Positions 57,322-64,000 of a DNA stretch of 64,000 nucleotides are shown here, in pieces (positions within the stretch are counted from its first letter, which is position 1; each line of letters opens with the position of its first letter). The stretch lies in assembly GCA_015499995.1 (NCBI GenBank), contig JADNRV010000003.1:1240001-1304000 (forward strand), given 5' to 3'. The notes beneath the pieces are model-generated. The model had not been told where the DNA came from and did no database searches. It saw only the letters and a list, made by a program, of their open reading frames with translations. Made by a program: the position numbers and the translations under genes. This stretch comes from Flammula alnicola. Taxonomy: Eukaryota; Basidiomycota; Agaricomycetes; Agaricales; Strophariaceae.

Positions 57322-57938
57322 ATGGGGCAGACAAATGGCCAAGGGCCGTGCACTGGTGGTCTCAGATGTTGTTGCGCTGATGGGACAAGAGCACATGGCT
57401 CAACAGGGAGCACGACATTGTGCTCCCTGCATCCTTTGTCTCATCAGCGTGGTCCGGTCATCTCCATGGTCGCGTCGTGGTTGGGTCCGTGGTTGGGCTG
57501 GTGGTCAGGTAATAGTCAAGTCGTCATTGCCTCGGTGGTCGCATTGTTGTCGCCTCGGTGGTCAGGTCAGGTCGGTTGTTGCATCGGTCATGGCGGCGTG
57601 GTTGGGTCAGTCATCATGTCTGTCGTCGCTTGGGTCTCCTGTCGTGTCACGTCGGTGGTCGCCTCATTGTCGCGTCAGCGGTTGCCTCGTTGTCGCGTCG
57701 GCGGTTGCCTCGTTGTCGCGTCAGCGGTTGCCTCGTTGTCGCGTCGGCGGTTGCCTCGTTGTCACGTCGGTGGTCACCTTGTTGTTGCGTCGGCGTTGGG
57801 TCAGTTGTTGTGTAGGTGGTTGGATGTGGTCACGTCGGTGGTCACATCAGTGGTCGGGTTGTGGTTGGGTCCATCGATGGCTCCATCGTCAGGTTGTGGT
57901 CGGGTTGGTGGTCTCATCGTCAGGTTGGTCGCGGTCAT
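57322..57938 (+). repeat. GGTC-rich minisatellite region, left half
   Basis: G/T-rich DNA made of GTGGTCG/CGTCGGTGGTC-type repeats, with a palindromic GGGAGCACGAC...GTGCTCCC block near 57400. Similar DNA in the same orientation (GGGAGCACGATGTCGTGCTCC at about 62230, GTGGTCG-type repeats) continues at 62127-62339, on the other side of the 4.19-kb TIR element. Long open frames here are repeat artefacts. Confidence 0.6.
57648..57808 (+). repeat. 23-bp minisatellite, seven units
   Basis: Seven tandem 23-base units of the form CGCGTC(A/G)GCGGTTGCCTCGTTGT; the central four are nearly identical and alternate A/G at one site, implying duplication of a 46-bp dimer. The outer units are more diverged. 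Confidence 0.85.
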
Positions 57939-58339
57939 CAGGAAAAACACTTTTTCCCCAGGTCTTCCCAAGGAAATCCTAGGACAGCCTAAGAGTGCTA
58001 GGTCAGCTAGGTTGCTCATACTCTCTTGGGCGTCAGTTAGGAGATAACTTTTCTTTAGGGTAACCTAGGGTGTCCCTAGGACACCCTAGGACGTACCAGA
58101 GGCAACCTAATGGTTTCCTAGATTGCAGTCAATTTTACTCAGAGTGTCCTAGGATAACACAATAGATCTTAGGATTGGGTCAATTTGCATTTCTATTGCC
58201 CTGGGGTTCCCTTGCCCAGCCTCTAAGCACACTTTTCCAGTAGTTTTGAATCAATATATATTATCAGTATGGTAAAGTACAAGGACTATTAAGCAAACTA
58301 CAGAACTAGCTATAGTTACATTTAATACATGTCTGCTAA

Positions 58340-58715
58340 GCTGACACCGTCAGGTACAGATCAAAGCCCACGTACTGTATGGTCGTACCTGTAATCCACA
58401 TGTACCCATCAGCATGAACGACAGGCAGAGAGATGGAAAGCCGTCTCTGGTTTCAGTAACCTCGACATCATTACCTGCACAAAAGAGGGATGGAGGTTAG
58501 CAATGATGCAGGTGGGGGGCAGGCTGCTACGTACTTGGTGGCCTCATATTCCACCCCACTCCTGCCATGCTGTAAGGTCATCTGGGCTGGAAAATACACC
58601 AGACAGTGAGTGCTCATCCTACGTTATACTATGTTCAGGATGCTTACCTCATAGGCCAGGATGAAGCTTCGGAAAAGAAGACATAGGAGGATGTCATTCA
58701 GTTTCCTTGGTCGTT
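58340..58715 (-). pseudogene. Intron-bearing gene fragment, unrecognised
   Basis: On the minus strand, an exon ending LLFRSFILAYE (to 58648), then an intron 58647-58582 (GTAAGC...CAG, 66 nt) and an exon MTLQHGRSGVEYEATK (58581-58535). A further GTACGT...TGCTAACC...TGTGCAG intron-like stretch (58534-58476) follows. A last open stretch ending LYLTVSA may be the C-terminus. The splice signals are good, but frames after the second intron are not clean. I do not recognise the protein. Confidence 0.4.
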
Positions 58716-58849
58716 AGTCATGATCTCAACGCAATCGTTTTGCCAGACACTGACACATCTAAGAGAACAAAGCAATAATAAAAGAGCCGTCAGTTCTGAG
58801 AAACTAAAGGGAGAAAATAAAAGACATACAAGTATGTCATGCACAGATT

Positions 58850-59222
58850 GATTCAAAGGCACCAACGTGGGTGGATGGAACAGCGGAGCGTCATTGTCAG
58901 AGTTGCTCTGGCTCTGGAGCAACACTGGCGACGAGGTAAGCTCCCTGATCACGGATTACGGCCAGTCGAGCACTGACCTTTTCCTGCATTTCCTAGCTTA
59001 CACAACACCTCAACATTTCCCTGCACAACCCACCGCAGCTTCCAACTTTGGGACATATGACGTGTACTTGGGCTAGGCGTAGAATTGGGGTCGACGGACA
59101 ACTAGAGGCACTGGTAAGTACTTGTTTGAAAGGGATGAGCTCTGGCTTACCTCGTTTTCTCCAGCCTTTCGTCCTTATTGACGACGCTAGCACAATTGAT
59201 AACGTCTGCAAAAGCGACTCAG
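58850..59222 (+). pseudogene. Three-exon gene fragment, unrecognised
   Basis: Exon a ends ELLWLWSNTGDE at 58935; intron 58936-58996 (GTAAGC, CTGACC, CTAG, 61 nt). Exon b (58997-59113) reads LTQHLNISLHNPPQ to VDGQLEAL, 39 codons exactly; intron 59114-59164 (GTAAGT, CTTACC, CCAG, 51 nt). Exon c reads PFVLIDDASTIDNVCKSDS and ends at a GTCAGC donor (59223). Frame is kept across both introns. No family recognised; no start codon found; the context suggests a captured or host gene fragment. Confidence 0.5.
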
Positions 59223-59259
59223 GTCAGCTAAGTCCGAAATTAAAGTCGAACGACGAACA

Positions 59260-59743
59260 TTGAACGAAGTTCAACATGGGCATGTGACCATTCAGTCATG
59301 TGACCAGACGCGTCTCTCGCGCGTCTGACTCTCAGTCCTCAAACCTTCGTTTATTCTCTGTGACGGATTTGCGACATGCATGTCGCAAATCCGTAACGCC
59401 TCACTCTACCGGAAATCGTAACGCCTCGCTGGATCCTGCCCGTCGGTGGTCGCAGTTTCCGAGTCATTCTCGGAAACTGCCGGATAAAGATCAACGATGT
59501 TCGACGTCGTTGATCTTTATCTCTAACCACCACCACCAACCCTCTCTTGTCTCTTCCCAACACGCGGTGCCCCTCAAGACGCACGAACGAACAAATTGAC
59601 TCCGTCGCGTGCTCCTCAGCTCTTCAAGGGATGTAGGGTTGAGGTGGGCAGCGAGGGGACTGAGAGACCAAGGGGAGGCCCTGGTAGAGGGGGACCCGCA
59701 AGGTGCGTGAGCGGAACGAGTCGGCAGTACCGACTCGTTCCGC
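59260..59743. repeat. Cluster of six inverted repeats
   Basis: TTGAAC-3-GTTCAA (59260-59274); AGACGCG-7-CGCGTCT (59306-59326); a perfect 32-bp palindrome with no spacer (59363-59394); 12-bp arms with 5-base loop (59452-59480); 15-bp arms with 9-base loop (59483-59521, GATAAAGATCAACGA and its complement); 14-bp arms with 5-base loop (59711-59743, GCGGAACGAGTCGG). All arms are perfect. Such density is not expected by chance and is not explained by any coding frame. Confidence 0.85.
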
Positions 59744-59849
59744 ACTTCTACTTCAATCCATGCACACAGACGCTCACCTCGCCCTTACAGCTTGTACGAG
59801 GAGACGACGAACAGCAGTTCGTCGAATCTGTGCTTGGGACCTCCACGCA

Positions 59850-60290
59850 CGATACCCCAGGTGCATCGGCGACGACCCCACCATGCCGTTGTTGCATCGA
59901 CGACGAGCCCACTATGCCGCGGGGGCATCGACGACGAGCTACGATTCCGCGGGGCATCGATAATGACCCCACAGCACCCCAGGTGCATCGACAACGACCC
60001 CACTATGCCGCGGGGGCATCGACAACGAGCTACGATGCCGCGGGGGCATTGACAACGACCCCACAGCACCCCAGGTGCATCGACAACGACCCCACTATGC
60101 CGTGGGGGCATCGACGACGAGCTACGATGCCGCGGGGGCATTGACAACGACCCCACAGCACCCCAGGTGCATCGACAACAATCCCACTGTGCCGCAGGGG
60201 CATCAATGACGAGCTACGATGCCGCGGGGGCATCGACAACGACCCCACAGCACCCCAGGTGCATCGACGACGTACCTTTGCATTTGGCTA
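59850..60290 (+). repeat. 92-bp minisatellite (about 4.5 units)
   Basis: The motif CCCCAGGTGCATCG recurs at 92-base spacing (starting A of AGGTGC at 59981, 60073, 60165, 60257), with a first unit of 122 bases. Each unit is built from ~30-base subunits on the pattern GCATCGACGACGAGCTACGA plus TGCCGCGGGG. As 92 is not a multiple of 3, long frames through it are artefacts. A diverged single unit recurs near 61090-61185. Confidence 0.88.
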
Positions 60291-60663
60291 CCCGGTTCCA
60301 CCACGACTGCTGCCAGCCCTCGTCCCAACCTCTGCTACCCCACCATCCTATCGACTCCACCCCCTGCATCCACGATGGACCCGAGGAGAACGAGAGCTCC
60401 ACGACTGCCGCTGCTTGGATACGACGAGGATGAAGACCAGCAGCGGCAGCAGCAGCCGTGCTGCTGCTGCGTGGATACGATGAAGGCGAGCCGGAGATGG
60501 GCCCACCGCCATTTCAACATGACGATGAGGGCCGCCACCGCCACCGCCGTTTCGATGCCCGCTGGCATCACCTCGACCACCACCACCCTTCGACGTCGCC
60601 GCCTTCCAACCGCTACCACTCCTTCGTATCAACCACCACTACGACCAACTACCTTTCCTCCAG

Positions 60664-61020
60664 GCACCCCTTACTACCTTCGTTTTCGACGTCAATGAGC
60701 TCTTCGCTCGCCCACACTCGCCCACACCAAAGGTCAGTAACAAACCCCTCTCCGCTTTTCGAAAAAAGACTTACTGACATCGTTTCGCACCACAAGGCAG
60801 CAACGAGCGCAACCTCTATCTCGTCTTGTCCGACGCCAACGCCAATGACACCCAATCTCTCCCTCTCGATGTTCCCCAAGGCTGGTTATTGCCTAAGGTC
60901 AGTTGCAAACGTCTCTGCTCTGTCACAGCTGACTTACCCTTGTGTTTTCCTCTTCTACAGACTCAACGAGCATGTCCTGCAAACAGGCCATATATGAGCG
61001 ACGACGTGGATGAGTCCGGG
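60664..61020 (+). pseudogene. Three-exon gene fragment, unrecognised
   Basis: Exon 60664-60736 (APLTTFVFDVNELFARP, preceded by a CTCCAG acceptor), intron 60737-60796 (GTAACA, TACTGAC, CACAAG, 60 nt), exon 60797-60897 (NERNLYLVLSDANANDT to PQGWLLPK), intron 60898-60960 (GTCAGT, GCTGAC, CTACAG, 63 nt), exon 60961-61020 (TQRACPANRPYMSDDVDESG) ending at a GTAAGC donor. Frame is consistent across both introns. No family recognised. Possibly part of the same gene as the following segment. Confidence 0.5.
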
Positions 61021-61179
61021 GTAAGCAAAGAGCAATCGGTGTCAGCAAGCTGTGCAATGGAACTCGGACGTACCAAGGAACCCGCCTGCCCACCCCACGA
61101 TGCTGCCGTTGCATCGACGACCCCGCGACACCGCAGGGGCAACGACAACGACTGCACAACACCTCAGGTGCATTGGCGA

Positions 61180-61720
61180 CGACCCAATCCAGCTCCAATC
61201 CCTGCTGCTGTTGCTTCAGCCCCAGTTGCAGTCCAGATCGTAATCCCAGCCCCAGCCCCAGCAGCTCCACTGAATATTTTACCTCAACTGCAACCACAAC
61301 AGCCGCAACCACACTTCGTCGCTGTGCCTGCGCACGAGGCACAACAGTAACCTCAGCCGGAACCCGCAGCGGCAGCAGCACCCCCACCCGAATCGCAACA
61401 AGAAGATCCTCCAGCGGACCCGACTTCGCACGCTGTGGCCCAAATTCTCGAGGTCATCCCGGACGTCGAACCCAAGTACCTCCTCGGTCTCGTGCAGATG
61501 AACCTACCAATGTTCGCAGGACAGACGGCGGAGCACGTCCTTGGCTTGTTGTTCGAGGATGGAGGGTATCCGAGGGTGGCGAAGAAGCGCAAGGTGGCGG
61601 TGGTCGTGGCGACCGCTGGCGAGAGCTGAGGCTGGAGACAAAGAAAAGGGCAAGGATGAACCTCTGGAAGATGGTACCGGCATTGAGTGTCAGTGCCGTT
61701 TCTCTGAGTATGCTTTCGTA
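61180..61720 (+). pseudogene. RNF216/TRIAD3-like RBR E3 ubiquitin ligase fragment
   Basis: A Pro/Gln-rich stretch ends at TAA 61348-61350 (Gln codon expected) and continues in frame with HAVAQILEVIPDVEP, LLGLVQMNLP, AEHVLGLLFEDGGYPRV and a basic KKRK patch to TGA 61627-61629. One frame over, KEKGKDEPLEDGTGIEC leads to ECQCRFSEYAF, which resembles the start of RING1 in RNF216 (pattern ECxCCxxxxxF; one Cys is Arg here). A GTACGT donor follows at 61718, but no later exon is seen. The family call rests on remembered patterns; the copy is truncated and broken. Confidence 0.55.
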
Positions 61721-61908
61721 CGTATATCTATCTTCTTTCCTCCATCTTTCCTCCATTCAATGATGGCCCAGCGACAGCATGAGCGAACATGGAGCTGGAC
61801 GTCAGCTAGTGTTTTAGATACTTTGGTAATATAATTTTACATTATGTACATAGCTATAAAATGAATTATATTTGCAAAAAGGCCACCTAGACTCTTAGAC
61901 TGCTCTGA

Positions 61909-62033
61909 AAGTGTCATAGGATATATTAAAATTGATACAACCTTCTGGGAAGTCTCCTGGCATCACAGGAGTGTCATAGGATATATTAAAATTGATGGAA
62001 CCTTCTGGGAAGGCTCCTGGCATCACAGGAGTG
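61909..62033 (+). repeat. 62-bp tandem duplication in the TIR element's right end
   Basis: GTGTCATAGGATATATTAAA and the following 40 bases (through TTCTGGGAAG and CTCCTGGCATCACAGG) occur twice in tandem with only a few differences. It lies just inside the right terminal repeat and may be a subterminal binding-site duplication. Confidence 0.85.
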
Positions 62034-62126
62034 TCCCAGGGCACTATATGTGCCCTGGGATGCCCTGGTAGTATGTCTTCCAGCCAAATTTTCCTAGGAT
62101 GACCTGGGGCAAAAGTGTTTTTCCTG

Positions 62127-62339
62127 ATGGTGTCGTGGTCAGCTCTGTGGTCGTGGGTCGCTCATCGCCTCGTCGTCACCTCAGTCATTGCATCATTGTT
62201 GGTGTGGTCACTCACCCGACATCAGAATGACAGCGGGAGCACGATGTCGTGCTCCTGCTGCCTTTGCTGTCGCGTGCCTATCATGGCAGTCGTGTGGAGG
62301 GTGTGTTGTGGTGGTTGGTCATGTCCGACGCTGCTGTTG
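62127..62339 (+). repeat. GGTC-rich minisatellite region, right half
   Basis: It starts just after the right TIR and resembles 57322-57938 in the same orientation (GTGGTCGTGGGTCGC, GGGAGCACGATGTCGTGCTCC). It runs into LTR-G copy 3. No gene is seen. Confidence 0.55.
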
Positions 62340-62586
62340 GCATCGCCTGAGCCGTTACATAGACAACCACCTTCTTTTATCGCACACCTACTATCAGGTA
62401 TCGATATTATAAACTATTATCCTCCCCTTGGATGAACTAAGTCAACTAAACATTGATTTGGGTGTTTGAGTGTAGTAAAGAGTAGTTATTAAAAAGTGAA
62501 GCAAGTTAGACTTGATAGTATTCCTTTCGTAGACATTACAAGGTCTATTAAAAGCAACTACTTGATTATCTAGTAGTTCACACACA
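62340..62586 (-). repeat. LTR-G copy 3 (5' end only, minus strand)
   Basis: The reverse strand from TGTGTGTGAACTAC (about 62586) through CCAAGGGGAGGATAATAG to GATAAAAGAAGGTG matches the first ~250 bases of the LTR-G family. The remainder is lost at about 62340. Confidence 0.75.
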
Positions 62587-62591
62587 CCCCA

Positions 62592-62796
62592 TGCCAAGCA
62601 TCTTTATCGCATGGCTCTCTGAAGGAGTTTGCAGTGTCGAAGCCATCTTGGGACAATATTGTAGAACTCTCACTTTGTCTGGCCACCATGTATCTCGATA
62701 AACTGGATGTGCAGGATAAAGAATTCTGCAACAATTCTCTCATCCTTGCTCAGCTCATTCAATATCTTGAACTTGCCCATGCAATGAAGCACAGTG
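62592..62796 (+). pseudogene. Possible DUF6589-like mobile-element protein fragment
   Basis: An open frame reads GSLKEFAVSKPSWDNIVELS, ATMYLDKLDVQDKEF and NNSLILAQLIQYLELAHAMK, ending where a LINE-A tail begins. The NNSL-(L/I)-xxxx-YLELAHAMKH pattern reminds me of DUF6589-type proteins abundant in basidiomycete repeats; this is from memory and weak. No start or end is present. Confidence 0.35.
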
Positions 62797-63020
62797 ACTT
62801 TTTTTATTTTTATTTTTATTTTTTATTTTTATTATTTTATTTTAAAAATCAACAATTTTATACCGGTGTATGAAAACAGTCCGGTCTCTACATAATACAA
62901 ACAACCCAGCCTGTATACTAAGTGCCCTTAAAAGTAAAAATTGTGCTCGACAGCAAGCATGCCGTGCGTGCGAGCGCGACATGGGCAAGACGGCACAGCC
63001 GCCCAACACCCAGAAAGCTT
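62797..63020 (-). mobile_element. LINE-A terminal fragment, minus strand
   Basis: A degenerate T-rich tract (TTTTTATTTTTATT pattern, 62797-62845), AAATCAACAATTTTATACCGG, and the diverged LINE-A tail to about 63020. The tail is more decayed than all others in the window, so it is probably an old insertion. Confidence 0.75.
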
Positions 63021-63034
63021 GGCTTACACCAAGA

Positions 63035-63995
63035 GAGGTCTTTATTGTCCTCCACTGATTCCTACCGGAATCCTGCGGAATCCGGTCATTCCGGAGGAAT
63101 AATTTTTGGGTCATTTTGGCTGAGAGGCCAGCCAAAATGCGAAATTTCATTCCGGAGGAATGCAGACTGGAATAAGCTGCAACCGGAATACCCAACAGGA
63201 ATGGCCGGAACGGAATGGCCACCGGAATCCGGTTTTTCCAAAAAAGGAAATATGGTTATTTTTAGCAACAACGTGAAAATATCACACTATTACATAAAAT
63301 GACATCAAAATAAGACTGTGGGACCTATTTCTAATCAAGATATTTCATATTTAGCAAGTGCAATTTTCAAAACCGCCGGCTTTGGGCGAGTTTTTTGCAT
63401 TTTTCTCGATGATGAAAGCAGCTAGTCACATGATTTTGATATATTTGTGATTCTGGAAGCATGCTCTACAGTTACTTTTTTTGGCAAAAAGTTCCCACGG
63501 TCCCAAAACAGACCAAATAAGGTGATTTCAGTTATCCGAGTGAGATGACATATACATATTTGTAATCTCCTTAAAATTCTGAATCTGATGGTACCCCATT
63601 GACCCTGAATCTCTCAGAATTGGTTACGCAATCTACAAATATATTATAGATAGATAGGGTATGTAGTCTGATGTTTTTGGTAGATTAGCAACAGTTCTCT
63701 GGTCTAATGGTTAAATGGTCTGGGATATTAGCTACTGGATTTCTTCTGGGGCTCTGAGTTCAATTCCTGAAAGATGCAAAATCTTTGAGTGATATTTTTC
63801 TCTGAGTTCTGTCTAAGTCCACCAAGTTGAAGTCCTAACCGGAATTTTGGTCATTCCTGTGGATTCCGGTCAGGATTCCTGCAGAATTGAATTGAGTCCA
63901 TTCCTGTGGATTCTGGTCCATTCCTGCGGATTCCTGTCCATTCCTCCGGAATCCGGTCATTCCGGGAGGAATCAGTGGAGGAATGAAAAGTATTG
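63035..63995 (+). mobile_element. hAT-like non-autonomous element, copy 2
   Basis: 961 bp. The left end GAGGTCTTTATTGTCCTCC aligns with GAGGTCTTTGCTG of the 46726 copy. The inner terminal repeats CCTCCACTGATTCCT and CCGGAAT occur inverted at both ends. CACCAAGA (63027-63034) precedes it and CACCA (63996-64000, cut by the window) follows, consistent with an 8-bp duplication. The interior shares blocks with copy 1. No transposase. A tRNA-like patch lies at about 63695-63765. Confidence 0.82.
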
Positions 63996-64000
63996 CACCA

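Larger units (their letters stand above)
57939..62126. mobile_element. 4.19-kb TIR element carrying gene fragments
   Basis: The left end CAGGAAAAACACTTTTTCCCC (to AGGTCTTCC) and the inverted right end CAGGAAAAACACTTTTGCCCC (to AGGTCATCC) match at 28 of 30 bases. Subterminal DNA is rich in CCTAGG/TCCTAGGA motifs on the left and GCCCTGG/TAGGAT motifs on the right. Flanks are halves of one minisatellite region. Target duplication is uncertain (AT, or none). No transposase motif was recognised. The interior holds spliced gene-like segments, hairpins and a minisatellite. Superfamily unknown. Confidence 0.65.

Noticed and set aside
57665..57785. CRISPR-like array
   Set aside because: Units are contiguous 23-mers without unique spacers, and the genome is eukaryotic.
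57322..58047. Long open frames of 215-241 codons
   Set aside because: Composition is a GGTC/CGTCGG minisatellite; two frames are open at once and the protein is a low-complexity repeat with no domain.
59596..60144. 182-codon open frame over the 92-bp minisatellite
   Set aside because: The unit length is not divisible by 3 and several frames are open together; no domain, no splice support.
62797..62860. Terminator or poly-T signal
   Set aside because: The T-rich tract continues into the complement of the LINE-A terminal motif, so it is a decayed poly-A tail.
63690..63770. tRNA-like patch GGTCTAATGGTTA ... GAGTTCAATTCC in the hAT-like element
   Set aside because: The boxes are loose and spacing is odd; no SINE end or duplication was found, so it is noted only within the element.

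Overview
This window is almost pure transposable-element (TE) graveyard from a fungal genome, most likely a basidiomycete (Agaricomycetes). The signs are non-LTR retrotransposons with a zinc-knuckle Gag, APE endonuclease, RT and RNase H (Tad1/I-like layout), Copia gag-pol pieces, 50-65 nt spliceosomal introns with GTAAGT/CTAAC-type signals, and a fragment resembling an RNF216-type RBR E3 ligase. No bacterial gene, rRNA gene or convincing functional tRNA gene was seen. The organism call is inference; the TE structure is read directly.

Layout. 1-20562: a chimeric SINE/LINE element, LINE-A and LINE-B copies, two tRNA-headed SINE families, an unclassified LTR (LTR-G), and three partial Copia elements nested in one another. 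20563-54863: a roughly 34-kb nest of two related LINE families. A full-length-start LINE-A (20904) is split by a minus-strand LINE-B, which is split by a minus-strand LINE-A, which is split by a near full-length LINE-B. Next to it, at 38825-54863, lies a LINE-A with a classic 5' inversion. That copy holds a truncated LINE-B, a full-length LINE-B (itself split by a hAT-like element) and a 1.46-kb TG...CA insertion. Most joins carry 11-17 bp target-site duplications, so the order of insertion can be read.

54864-64000: AT-richer DNA with a second LTR-G copy carrying a 457-bp MITE, GGTC-rich minisatellites split by a 4.19-kb terminal-inverted-repeat element, a third LTR-G piece, a possible DUF6589-like fragment, a LINE-A tail, and a second hAT-like element reaching the window end. 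The 4.19-kb TIR element contains intron-bearing gene fragments, including the RNF216-like piece, a cluster of near-perfect hairpins and a 92-bp minisatellite.

How the parts relate. LINE-A and LINE-B end in the same 3' motif (TTGTTGATTT plus poly-A). SINE-1 and the chimeric element end in the same motif, and the chimeric element has even captured about 500 bp of LINE-A 3' UTR, so both are probably moved by the LINE machinery. LINE ORF1 and ORF2 overlap as TAATG, suggesting coupled stop/restart translation. Several LINE reading frames are intact over 800-1000 codons, so amplification was recent.
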